DNA from: JBDLID01 sp039715055
Lineage (GTDB): Bacteria > Desulfobacterota > Desulfobulbia > Desulfobulbales > Desulfocapsaceae
DNA: 22,065 nt
Reading direction: 5' to 3'
NCBI GenBank assembly: GCA_039715055.1
Contig: JBDLID010000046.1
Location: 1-22,065, forward strand
Shown here: piece by piece, positions 1 through 7,615 of the stretch
How the letters are laid out: the number at the start of each line of letters is the position of its first letter
Position numbering within the stretch: position 1 is the stretch's first letter
Notes under the pieces: model-generated
The model's database searches: none
What the model was told of the DNA's origin: nothing
What the model saw: only the letters and a program-made list of their open reading frames with translations
Translations under genes and position numbers: made by a program

Positions 1-360
1 GAACGTTTCTATCTTGGCGGAATCAACACCATCCGTGGATTCGACTACGCCAAGGCCTCCCCCCAGGATCCGGAGACCGGCGAGCGTATCGGCGGTGATA
101 AGATGTGGTTTACAAATATCGAATACATCTTCCCCCTCCTTGAAGAGGCCGGCGTCCGGGGGGCAATCTTTTATGATATCGGCAAGGTGTTTGCCTCGGA
201 GCAGGACTGGTCCCTTGATGACTACAATCACTCCACCGGTGTTGAGCTGCGCTGGCTCTCCCCCATGGGGCCGCTGCGCATCGTCTGGGGTTACAATCTT
301 GATCCGGATGAGGATGAGGATACCTCGGTCTGGGATTTTTCCATCGGCGGCACCTTTTAG
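1..360 (+). CDS. bamA: BamA, C-terminal part of the Omp85 barrel (5' end outside window)
   Basis: The open frame enters from the left edge and ends at TAG 358-360, giving the last 119 residues. Near the start of the fragment is FYLGGINTIRGFDY, which carries the RGF motif of the Omp85 lid loop L6. Alternating hydrophobic strands follow (WFTNIEYIFPLL, GAIFYDIGKVF, GVELRWLSPMGPLRIVWGYNL). The protein ends in a strand closing with Phe (WDFSIGGTF), the usual C-terminal signature of outer-membrane barrels recognised by the BAM complex. BamA is the central subunit that folds and inserts barrel proteins in the outer membrane. The POTRA domains lie outside the window. A strong terminator sits 75 bases downstream, so this is the end of its transcript. 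A TamA-like Omp85 paralogue cannot be fully excluded from this part alone. Confidence 0.85.
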   Translation, partial: ERFYLGGINTIRGFDYAKASPQDPETGERIGGDKMWFTNIEYIFPLLEEAGVRGAIFYDIGKVFASEQDWSLDDYNHSTGVELRWLSPMGPLRIVWGYNLDPDEDEDTSVWDFSIGGTF

Positions 361-434
361 TGGTGTAGAAACAATTTGGCCCGTTTGACTCTTCGTTATG
401 CGGGGAAACTCAGTTGTTTGTTAAAGGTATTATC

Positions 435-470
435 GGCCGGCTGCCCGGGGCAGCCGGCCCTTTTTTATTC
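435..470 (+). terminator. Intrinsic terminator after bamA
   Basis: Perfect 11-bp GC-rich stem (435-445 with 449-459, GGCCGGCTGCC arm) with a 3-base loop, followed directly by C and six T. This is a textbook rho-independent terminator and separates bamA from mfd. Confidence 0.9.
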
Positions 471-558
471 TATCTCAGGCCAGACCGGTGTTATTTGGTT
501 TAACCGGCAGGTAAAGCCACTTAGTTTAGGTATGATCGTTTACTGAAAAAAACGTTCG

Positions 559-3500
559 ATGATGAAAAACGCACTTACTGACCTCCTGGCAGGCGACGAA
601 AACGAAAAGGTTCTCTCAGGACTGCGGGGAGCCTCACCGGCCATGCTCTGCGCCGCCCTTGCCGAAAAAAAGAGATGCTGCTGCATCGTTGCCGATGAGG
701 AGCAGGTGAGCATCCTGGAAAATGATCTGCGGATGTTTTCCGGGATCCGCAAGCTCATCTATCCCGGCTATGAGATTCCCCCCTATACTCCGCTTTCCCC
801 GGATCAGCATACCACGGCCCAGAGACTCTCCACACTCTACCACCTTCAGGATGAAGAACCCTTTATCCTGGTGCTTTCCCAGGAGGCGCTGATGCGCCGG
901 GTCATGCCCAAAGAGCTGCTCATGGAATGCGTCGAGCTGGTCATGGCCGGTGAGGAATGCGATCAGGCCGAGCTGCTTCACAACCTGGTTGCCGGAGGCT
1001 ACGAACAGGTGGCCCTGGTGCGCAATGTTGGAGATTTTTCCGTGCGCGGCGGCATCATCGATATTTATCCACCGCCGTTTATGGATGTTGAGGGCAAGAT
1101 TCATGACACCCCGCTTCGCCTCGATTTCTTCGGTGACACCGTGGAGTCACTGCGCGGCTTCAACCCGGTCAGCCAGAGACGTAGTCGTGAGTTTGACGAA
1201 GCGCTTCTGCTGCCGGTGAGCGACATCCTCTTTGAGTCCGGCACCACCTCGTCTTCCCGGCTGCGAACCGATTTTCTCGAGGCCTCAGAAAAGTACTTAT
1301 GGGATGGCGGTCAGGCTGCTGCCGTGATCGAGCAGCTCGAGCGTCGTCACCGCTTTGCTGGTGTCGAGTTTTTTCTGCCTCTGTTTTACCGGTCAATGAG
1401 TTCAGTCAGTTCCTCTGTTTTTGATTACCTGCCGGAAAATACTCACCTGCTGTTTATTGATCCGGACAATGGCCGTCAGAACATAAACCTGGTGCAGGAA
1501 CGAATCGACGCCAATTATGAGGACGCGGTAAACAACAGGGCTCCGGCTCTGCCGCCGGAGCAGTTGTTCCTCAATCCCGAGCAGGTCGCGGATAACACCG
1601 ACCGTTACGACAGGATACTGCTTTCTGATTTTGCCCTTGAGAGCGACGACCATACTCCCCTCATAAGTGACCATCTCCTTCTCAGGCAGGAGATCAGCCT
1701 GCAGCGAAAAAAACGTGGTCTTCTCGCTCCGCTCACTGACCAGATCCTTGACTGGCAGAAACACGGAGACCGGGTGGTACTCTGCTGCCGGCCCGGGCGG
1801 CACATCAAGACCCTGCACGAAATGCTTGAAAAGCATCATCACCGGCTGGAGTTGCTCGATTCACCACTGGATGCGGCTAAGCGCGATAGCCTGAGCAGTG
1901 ACCGGCTCTATCTCTGTGACTCCTCTCTGAGTAAAGGATTCAGTCTTGGAGCTGAAAAACTGCACCTGCTTTCCGAGAGCGAACTTTTCGGTGAGATGCG
2001 TCTCGGTAAACGAAAGAAGGACGGCTACCAGAAAGGGGAGCCGATCAACTTCACCGAACTTGGCGAGGGTGATGTGGTGGTCCACCGCGATCACGGCCTC
2101 GGCACCTACCTTGGACTCACCACCATGGAATTCCAGGGAGTGCGCAACGACTTCATGCTCATTGAGTACCGGGGCGGGGACAAGCTCTATCTGCCTGTGG
2201 ACCGGTTGAACCTGGTGAGCCGTTACGAGGGGTTGTCTGATCGGCAGCCGAGGATTGACAAGCTGGGGGCTCAGTCATGGAAGACGACCAAATCCAAGGT
2301 CAAGGAGGAGGTGTGGAAGGTTGCCCAGGAACTGCTTGATATCTATGCCAAACGGGAGATAAGAACCGGGCGCCAGTTCTCCGCGCCGGGTGGAATGTTT
2401 CATGAGCTTGAGGAATCATTTCCCTATGATGAAACTCCCGGTCAGGGCAAGGCCATCAACGACACCCTCGATGATTTAACCTCATCGAAACCCATGGACC
2501 GGCTGGTCTGCGGTGATGTGGGCTACGGTAAAACCGAGGTGGCGGTCAGGGCGGCGTTCAAGGTCGTGGAGGACGGTTTCCAGGCGGCCGTGCTGGTGCC
2601 GACAACGGTACTGGCTGAGCAGCATGCAAAGACTTTCGTCGACCGGCTGGAGGGCTTTCCGGTGACTGTCGCCTGCATCAACCGGTTTCGCACACCGGCG
2701 GAGCAGAAGGCAATCGTCGCTGACCTTGCAGCCGGCCGGATCGATATCATCATCGGCACTCACAGGCTGCTCTCCAAGGACATTGTCTATCGTAATCTTG
2801 GTCTTCTGGTGGTGGACGAGGAACACCGTTTCGGCGTCAGCCACAAGGAGAAAATCAAGCGCATCAAGTCCGAAGTGGATATCCTCACCCTCACGGCCAC
2901 CCCCATCCCGAGGACCCTGCAGATGTCGCTTCTCGGAATCCGTGATCTTTCAGTAATCTCCAGCCCGCCGGAGCATCGACGACCGGTGAAGACCTTTGTC
3001 GCCCGGTATGACGACCTGGTGATCAAAGAGGCTGTGATGCGGGAGATGCGCCGTAAGGGCCAGGTTTTTATTGTCCACAACCGGGTGAAGTCCATTCACA
3101 GGGTGGGGGCGAGAATCAAAGAACTGGTTCCCGATGCGCGTATTGCCGTGGCCCATGGTCAAATGGGCGGCAAGGAGCTGGAGGAGATCATGGTCAGTTT
3201 TGTCAATCGAAAGATTGATGTTCTTGTCTCCACCACCATTATTGAGTCAGGGCTTGATATCCCCAGCGCCAACACCATTATCATCAATCGCGCCGACATG
3301 CTGGGGCTTGCCGAAATCTATCAGCTGCGCGGTCGTGTCGGTCGGTCATCAACCCAGTCCTTTGCCTATCTTCTGGTACCCTCCCTTGACCTGCTCAGCA
3401 AGGAGGCCAAAGACCGTCTCCGGGCTCTGATGGATTGCAGTGAACTGGGCGGTGGATTTAAACTGGCCATGTCCGATCTGCAGATTCGCGGCGGCGGCAA

Positions 3501-4113
3501 CCTTCTCGGGGTCTCCCAGTCCGGCCATATTGCCGCCATCGGCTATGATCTTTATCTGGATCTGCTGCAGAAGACCGTTGCCGACCTCAAGGTCCAGGCC
3601 GCTGGGGGAGACAAGGGGCTGGCTGAAATTGATCCGGAGGTCAACCTCGGCCTTTCCGCTTATATCCCTGAGACCTATATTTCCGATGTGAGCCAGCGCT
3701 ATATTGCCTACCGCAGGATATCCGGGCTCGGCAGCGGGGCATCCGACCAGGAAGATGACCTTCGCGAGGAGCTCCGTGACCGTTACGGCAGAATTCCGGT
3801 CGAGACCGATAATCTCTTTTTCGTCGTCAATCTGAAAAAGGAACTCAGTGGGCTGAGGATTAAGAAACTTGAGCGGGGAAAGGACAACCTGGTGTTCAGT
3901 TTCATGGCCGATACCCCGCTCAGTCCTGAAAAACTGCTGGCCTTCATGGAAAAACCGACCGTAACCGGGGCCGGAGCTCCACCTCGTTTGACCCCGGACG
4001 GTCGCCTTATCATTGCCACAGGCCCGGTTGAGGAGGGTGATCTTCTTCCGGTGACCGGACGGGTCATCACCTCGCTCAGCGTTCTCACCGATGGGCAGAA
4101 GACGGAGAATTAA
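559..4113 (+). CDS. mfd: Transcription-repair coupling factor Mfd
   Basis: 1184 residues, close to the usual 1150-1180 for Mfd. The protein removes RNA polymerase stalled at DNA damage and recruits UvrA. Domains in order: a UvrB-like N-terminal region (about 1-350, with IYPGYEIPPYTPLSPD and VRGGIIDIYPP), the RNA-polymerase-interacting domain (about 490-570, with GDVVVHRDHGLGTYLGL), a superfamily 2 translocase with Walker A GDVGYGKT at 652-659, DEEH box at 753-756, TATPIPRTL and QLRGRVGR from 922, and a C-terminal TRCF domain (from about 1000). ATG codons occur at 559 and 562, and neither has a clear Shine-Dalgarno sequence (upstream is A-rich), so the exact start is not certain. The 198 bases before it hold the bamA terminator and an AT-richer stretch with a possible -10 TATGAT at 531-536 but no convincing -35. 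Confidence 0.97.
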   Translation: MMKNALTDLLAGDENEKVLSGLRGASPAMLCAALAEKKRCCCIVADEEQVSILENDLRMFSGIRKLIYPGYEIPPYTPLSPDQHTTAQRLSTLYHLQDEEPFILVLSQEALMRRVMPKELLMECVELVMAGEECDQAELLHNLVAGGYEQVALVRNVGDFSVRGGIIDIYPPPFMDVEGKIHDTPLRLDFFGDTVESLRGFNPVSQRRSREFDEALLLPVSDILFESGTTSSSRLRTDFLEASEKYLWDGGQAAAVIEQLERRHRFAGVEFFLPLFYRSMSSVSSSVFDYLPENTHLLFIDPDNGRQNINLVQERIDANYEDAVNNRAPALPPEQLFLNPEQVADNTDRYDRILLSDFALESDDHTPLISDHLLLRQEISLQRKKRGLLAPLTDQILDWQKHGDRVVLCCRPGRHIKTLHEMLEKHHHRLELLDSPLDAAKRDSLSSDRLYLCDSSLSKGFSLGAEKLHLLSESELFGEMRLGKRKKDGYQKGEPINFTELGEGDVVVHRDHGLGTYLGLTTMEFQGVRNDFMLIEYRGGDKLYLPVDRLNLVSRYEGLSDRQPRIDKLGAQSWKTTKSKVKEEVWKVAQELLDIYAKREIRTGRQFSAPGGMFHELEESFPYDETPGQGKAINDTLDDLTSSKPMDRLVCGDVGYGKTEVAVRAAFKVVEDGFQAAVLVPTTVLAEQHAKTFVDRLEGFPVTVACINRFRTPAEQKAIVADLAAGRIDIIIGTHRLLSKDIVYRNLGLLVVDEEHRFGVSHKEKIKRIKSEVDILTLTATPIPRTLQMSLLGIRDLSVISSPPEHRRPVKTFVARYDDLVIKEAVMREMRRKGQVFIVHNRVKSIHRVGARIKELVPDARIAVAHGQMGGKELEEIMVSFVNRKIDVLVSTTIIESGLDIPSANTIIINRADMLGLAEIYQLRGRVGRSSTQSFAYLLVPSLDLLSKEAKDRLRALMDCSELGGGFKLAMSDLQIRGGGNLLGVSQSGHIAAIGYDLYLDLLQKTVADLKVQAAGGDKGLAEIDPEVNLGLSAYIPETYISDVSQRYIAYRRISGLGSGASDQEDDLREELRDRYGRIPVETDNLFFVVNLKKELSGLRIKKLERGKDNLVFSFMADTPLSPEKLLAFMEKPTVTGAGAPPRLTPDGRLIIATGPVEEGDLLPVTGRVITSLSVLTDGQKTEN

Positions 4114-4115
4114 CC

Positions 4116-4145
4116 TGCATTTCTCAGCAATATTTTGAGAAAGCA
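4116..4145 (+). other. Small hairpin just after the mfd stop
   Basis: TGC plus TTTCTCA (4120-4126) pairs with TGAGAAA plus GCA (4136-4145), with one bulged A. It lacks a T-tract, so it may protect the mfd mRNA 3' end or be a weak terminator. Confidence 0.35.
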
Positions 4146-4221
4146 GCTCAGAGCAAGCAACAACAGAGCAAGTGGCTGAATAATTTTCGGCACAAAATGA
4201 ACATAATGTAAAAACTACATG

Positions 4222-4266
4222 AGCCGAGACGACCGCAGGGAGACTCCGGGTGCAGTCGTCTCGGCT
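4222..4266 (+). repeat. 16-bp inverted repeat in the leader of the HAD gene
   Basis: Arm 4222-4237 (AGCCGAGACGACCGCA) pairs with arm 4251-4266 (TGCAGTCGTCTCGGCT) with a single mismatch. The 13-base loop contains the small palindrome GGAGACTCC. The nine bases CTACATGAG occur at both edges (4215-4223 and 4265-4273). There is no T-tract, so it is not a standard terminator. It lies 22 bases before the ATG of the yrfG-like gene. Confidence 0.75.
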
Positions 4267-4288
4267 ACATGAGAAATGTAGGTGAACA

Positions 4289-4981
4289 ATGACCACTGTA
4301 AGCCAGATCAAACCCGACTTCAGCTGGGATGATATCGATACGGTCCTCCTTGATATGGACGGCACCCTGCTCGATAAGTATTTTGATGACTATTTCTGGG
4401 AGGAGTATGTGCCAAAGGTGTATGGCGAAATCCATGGTCTGGAGGATCAGCAGGCGAGAAAGGAGCTGCTTGCCAAGTATCAAAGTGTTGAAAGCACCCT
4501 GGCCTGGACTGATCTCGACTACTGGTCGGACCGCCTTGGGCTCAATATTCCGGAGCTGAAATGCAAGGTCGATCACCTGATCAAGGTGCACCCTTATGTG
4601 ATTGATTTTTTAAAATATCTCAAGTCGATCAACAAAGAGGTCCACCTTGTCACCAATGCCCATTCAAAGACGCTTGAGATCAAGATGCGTAAAACCGCCA
4701 TCGGTTCATGGTTTGACCGAATTGTCTGTGCCGAAGAGGTGGGCGAGGCCAAGGAGCAGCCTGTCTTCTGGCAAGGGCTGGAAAAGATCCTCTGTTATGA
4801 TCGCAGTCGAACCCTGCTGGCCGATGATACGGCCAGGGTACTGCGTTCAGCCAGGAGCTACGGAATGGGCTACCTGCTCTTTATTGCCAAACCAAGCTCC
4901 AGGCAGCCTCTGCGCTATTCTGATGAATTCTGCTCGGTGGCATTTTTCAATGAGTTGATTCCCGGCTCCCGGGAGTCGTAA
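4289..4981 (+). CDS. yrfG: HAD-family hydrolase, YrfG-like GMP/IMP nucleotidase
   Basis: 230 residues. HAD motif I is DMDGTLLD near residues 21-28 (nucleophile Asp and acid/base Asp). Motif II is the Thr in LVTNAHSK, motif III the Lys in GEAKEQP, and motif IV is LADDTARVL. The N-terminal half (WDDIDTVLLDMDGTLLD, then FDDYFWEEYVPKVYG and LDYWSDRLGL) follows E. coli YrfG from memory, a cytosolic nucleotidase that dephosphorylates GMP and IMP. AGGTGA lies a few bases before the ATG at 4289. A 16-bp inverted repeat occupies the leader. A 47-residue ORF starts 2 bases after the stop and is probably co-transcribed. The HAD family is secure. The nucleotide specificity is inferred from the resemblance, and other small-molecule phosphatases remain possible. 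Confidence 0.85.
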   Translation: MTTVSQIKPDFSWDDIDTVLLDMDGTLLDKYFDDYFWEEYVPKVYGEIHGLEDQQARKELLAKYQSVESTLAWTDLDYWSDRLGLNIPELKCKVDHLIKVHPYVIDFLKYLKSINKEVHLVTNAHSKTLEIKMRKTAIGSWFDRIVCAEEVGEAKEQPVFWQGLEKILCYDRSRTLLADDTARVLRSARSYGMGYLLFIAKPSSRQPLRYSDEFCSVAFFNELIPGSRES

Positions 4982-4983
4982 AT

Positions 4984-5127
4984 ATGAAAGATTACGAGAG
5001 GAAGATGATGGAAAATGATATTGGAAAGCGGCTGGTGGAGGTGGTGAAGACACCTGAGGCAAGCTCGAGTCAGGAGAGTTTTCTCCGTGCCATGGAAATT
5101 ACCAAGGCCTATGCCGGATCGGGCTGA
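4984..5127 (+). CDS. Small hypothetical protein, 47 residues
   Basis: ATG at 4984 starts 2 bases after the stop of the HAD gene, with GGGAG at 4971-4975 (8 bases before the ATG) as a possible ribosome site. The product is charged and soluble: MKDYERKMMENDIGKRL at the start, a Ser-rich middle (EASSSQESF), then LRAMEITKAYAGSG. It has no membrane segment and no Cys or His motif. Internal ATGs at 5005 and 5008 preceded by GAGAGG could be the true start, giving about 40 residues. I do not recognise the family. Codon use looks like the neighbouring genes and the spacing suggests translational coupling with the HAD gene. It could be a small regulator of the nucleotidase or a chance ORF. Confidence 0.5.
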   Translation: MKDYERKMMENDIGKRLVEVVKTPEASSSQESFLRAMEITKAYAGSG

Positions 5128-5249
5128 GCAACCCACTTCAGTGCTGTGGCTCGGGTCTTTTATGATCTTTTTGAGATGTTTGAGACAGGAAGAGACCCTC
5201 GTGGTAACTGAACCTCGGGGCTGACTCGCTTACAGCCAGTGTATTCAGG

Positions 5250-6149
5250 CTAAAAAGAGGGAGGGGTGCGGCGCAGGTAGGTGGCGAGACAGGTGATCTT
5301 GTCTTCGCATTCCTGGACGATCTGCATGATGTAGATAATATTTTTGTCGATGTTGTCCATATACAGGTTTTTATTGATGTCCCACCGCTCCCGAAAATGG
5401 GTTCTCATGGCTTGTTGGAGATCCTTGTAGACCGATTCCAGCCGGTTGATGATGACATGGTGATAAAAGTTGGTGGTCTGTTGCATCAGCTCAATGACCG
5501 ATGAGTACTGGTTGATGCCGCCGGCCTTCATTTCCTGGTAAAGATGCGGCAGCCGTTCCAGGTAGTAGCGATCGGCCATCTGGGCGAGAATATCGGAGGA
5601 ACCAAGGGTATAGCCGGCGATACGCTGGTCTTCTGAACTGAAGTTCAGGGTTGACGGATCAAGGTCAAGGTTGGTGCAGTTGATCATCTCTGCACAGTTG
5701 TCCATGAACGGTTGGTCGATACCACGTTCCTTGAGGTAATAGTTCATAAAAGAGACAGAGCGCTCTTCGTGATTGATCGTGTACTCTGCGCCGGTTGTGG
5801 CCGGATCGGAGGCGGTCAGCAGCAGGCCGGTATCGTGAAAGTAGGCGCTGATCATGCCCTGCAGGATAATATCGTCATCAAAACGGCGACCCTCACAGTG
5901 GAGACCGTGGAATAACCTGGAGGTGGCCAGGGCGACGGAGTAGGTATGGGTCAGGTTATGGTACCTGGTATTGCTTGGCTTGAAGTTGGGGTGACTGCCG
6001 GAAAAGAATCGTCCGACCTCCTGGTGGGTCTCTTCGATCAGAGGCCGGTTGATCCCCGGCGCAATGATATCAAGCAGGTAGAGAATTTCGTCCAGAGGAT
6101 CACTGGTCGCCCCATTCTCAAAAATTTTACAAAGATCTTTATGCTTCAT
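5250..6149 (-). CDS. HD-domain (HDc) metal-dependent phosphohydrolase, function unknown
   Basis: 299 residues on the minus strand, ATG at 6149. An HD-type signature is visible: RYHNLTHTYSVA (His64 and His68), SAYFHDTGLL (His105-Asp106), NHEERSV (His127) and a downstream Asp in SSDILAQMADR (Asp186). The order H...HD...D is that of HD/PDEase hydrolases, which cleave phosphoester bonds in nucleotides or second messengers. No sensor, REC or membrane domain is present, so this is a stand-alone soluble enzyme. It is divergent from a diguanylate cyclase gene across a 330-base gap, which hints at nucleotide second-messenger work, but it lacks the HD-GYP motif, so activity on c-di-GMP is not supported. 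About 120 bases between its 3' end and the small ORF at 4984-5127 hold nothing I can name. Confidence 0.8.
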   Translation of the reverse strand: MKHKDLCKIFENGATSDPLDEILYLLDIIAPGINRPLIEETHQEVGRFFSGSHPNFKPSNTRYHNLTHTYSVALATSRLFHGLHCEGRRFDDDIILQGMISAYFHDTGLLLTASDPATTGAEYTINHEERSVSFMNYYLKERGIDQPFMDNCAEMINCTNLDLDPSTLNFSSEDQRIAGYTLGSSDILAQMADRYYLERLPHLYQEMKAGGINQYSSVIELMQQTTNFYHHVIINRLESVYKDLQQAMRTHFRERWDINKNLYMDNIDKNIIYIMQIVQECEDKITCLATYLRRTPPSF

Positions 6150-6374
6150 TCCACTACCCGGACTTGATCAAAAAGCCAAATCATCATTATTTCCTCTAGT
6201 CATAGCCTCATCAAAACTGTAATGCAACCCCAATGCGGGTTAACCGGCCAATATCTTAAAAATTATGCGTTTTTTTTGCACAGTATCCCGCTCTACCGGG
6301 TGATCAGCCGGAGCCGGGATTCATGGCTCAGATACGTTCAAACAGGTCGAAATCGCTTTTTTCAAAAATGAATA

Positions 6375-6403
6375 TCAACAAGACTTTTTTGTGGATATAC
6401 AAT
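6375..6403 (+). promoter_or_regulatory. Candidate sigma-70 promoter for the REC-GGDEF gene
   Basis: TCAACA (6375-6380, 4 of 6 to the -35 consensus), 17-base spacer, TACAAT (6398-6403, 5 of 6 to -10). It lies about 75 bases before the ATG at 6477. The rest of the 6150-6476 gap contains A/T tracts but nothing else I can support. Confidence 0.5.
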
Positions 6404-6476
6404 ATAGTAACCATGAGAGGTGTTGCTGGGCCTTACACAGGGGTCAGCGTGTTGTCGTGTAAAAGAGTGTGAAAAA

Positions 6477-7385
6477 ATGGATAAAGACCTTTACGATCCA
6501 ACAAATCCCGGAACGATATTTATCGTTGATGACGACGATCTGGTCCGCAGCACACTGGCTGCCCTGGTCAAGGGGATGGGGTATGCATGTGAGACAGCCG
6601 TCAACGGTGTCGAGGCGGTAGAGGTCCTTCGTAATAAAACGTTTGACCTGGTCCTGTCCGATGTGGTGATGCCGGAAATGGATGGACTGGAACTTCTGGG
6701 TCATGTCAGAAAAAACTACCCGGAAACCGATGTTATCATCGCCACCGGTTACAGTGAGAAGGCCACCTATGCCGAGGTGATCAAGGCCGGCGCCATCGAC
6801 TTTATCAAAAAACCCATCGAGGTGGCGGAACTGGAGGCCAAGCTGGCGAGAGCCATGCGTGAGCGAAGCCTCATGAGGAAACTGGAACAGCTGTCGTTGT
6901 CCGATTCGCTGACCGGTCTTTTGAACCGGCGCGCCTTTGAGGAGCGTTTCTCCAGGGAAGTTGACCGGGCAACAAGGCAGAAATATTCACTTTTTCTCGC
7001 CATTATCGACATCGATAATTTCAAGTCCTATAACGATTCCCACGGGCACCAGGCCGGCGACAAGGTGCTGATCAGCCTGGCCGCCATTTTCAATGACTGC
7101 ACCAGAAAATCCGTAGATCTCAGTTTTCGCCTGGGAGGCGATGAGTTTGCCATCCTTCTGCCCCAGACCACCAGTGACCAGGCAATGGAGATCGTGGAGC
7201 GGGTGCGCTCCAGTTTTACGGAGGCCAGATTCGGTATGACCAGCCTCTCAATCGGCCTGGTTTCCTGTAATCGGGACTCCACTATTCCCCAGGACAGGGA
7301 TGAGGAGAATATGAAGGAAAAGGCTGATCAGGCCATGTATGACGCCAAGTCCCAGGGAAAAAACTGCGTCATCTGCAGAGTGTAA
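6477..7385 (+). CDS. Response regulator with REC and GGDEF domains (diguanylate cyclase)
   Basis: 302 residues from ATG 6477. An upstream in-frame GTG at 6420 would add 19 unlike residues, and the REC homology only begins at about residue 13. REC domain (about 13-130): acidic pocket Asp18-Asp21, phosphoacceptor Asp62 in LVLSDVVMPEMDG, Thr90 in IIATGY, Lys in FIKKP. A short linker leads to a GGDEF domain (about 145-300): DSLTGLLNRRAFEE, DIDNFKSYND, and an intact active-site GGDEF at 220-224. It therefore should make c-di-GMP when phosphorylated by a partner kinase, which is not in the window. The inhibitory I-site position, normally RxxD five residues before GGDEF, reads KSVD, so product inhibition may be weakened. 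The gene stands alone and converges on the purF-ferredoxin pair with about 30 bases between. Confidence 0.93.
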   Translation: MDKDLYDPTNPGTIFIVDDDDLVRSTLAALVKGMGYACETAVNGVEAVEVLRNKTFDLVLSDVVMPEMDGLELLGHVRKNYPETDVIIATGYSEKATYAEVIKAGAIDFIKKPIEVAELEAKLARAMRERSLMRKLEQLSLSDSLTGLLNRRAFEERFSREVDRATRQKYSLFLAIIDIDNFKSYNDSHGHQAGDKVLISLAAIFNDCTRKSVDLSFRLGGDEFAILLPQTTSDQAMEIVERVRSSFTEARFGMTSLSIGLVSCNRDSTIPQDRDEENMKEKADQAMYDAKSQGKNCVICRV

Positions 7386-7416
7386 AGATCAGCCTCTCAA
7401 AGACCGGGTAAAACGA

Positions 7417-7608
7417 CTACTCCAACAGGATACACTTCTGTGCACAGTAGGCGACCGCCTCTTCCACCTTGTCGGTGATCTCCGGATCGACAATCACCAG
7501 TTCCGCCTTATCACCAGTATCATTCATACGAAAGACTTCCGGGCAGATCTCCACGCAGGAGCCGCAGCCGTTGCATTCGTAAACGTCGATAAAGACCGAT
7601 CTGGCCAT
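7417..7608 (-). CDS. 4Fe-4S ferredoxin, one-cluster type
   Basis: 63 residues. ATG at 7608 is chosen because AGGTG lies 5 bases upstream and the protein then starts MARSVFIDVYEC, the standard length for the family. The longer frame to 7899 overlaps purF and is not coding-like. The cluster motif is CNGCGSCVEICP (Cys12, 15, 18, 22) with the remote Cys at 55 in EEAVAYC, matching one-cluster ferredoxins of sulfate reducers in which the second half has lost its motif. An extra Cys59 follows, and the Pro usual after the remote Cys is Ala. It is an electron carrier of about 7 kDa in the cytoplasm. It starts 7 bases after the purF stop on the same strand, so the two are almost certainly one transcript. 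Confidence 0.92.
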   Translation of the reverse strand: MARSVFIDVYECNGCGSCVEICPEVFRMNDTGDKAELVIVDPEITDKVEEAVAYCAQKCILLE

Positions 7609-7615
7609 GTGGCAC

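Noticed and set aside
3349..4365. 338-residue open frame on the minus strand
   Set aside because: Antisense shadow of mfd and the start of the HAD gene; it has no recognisable motif and both plus-strand genes are certain.
5126..5170. Terminator after the 47-residue ORF
   Set aside because: Only GAGC/GCTC and CAC/GTG pair, with a four-base internal bulge; T-runs nearby are broken. Too weak to list.
6420..6476. GTG 6420 as start of the REC-GGDEF gene
   Set aside because: Adds 19 residues unrelated to REC and lies close to the predicted transcription start; ATG 6477 fits the domain boundary.
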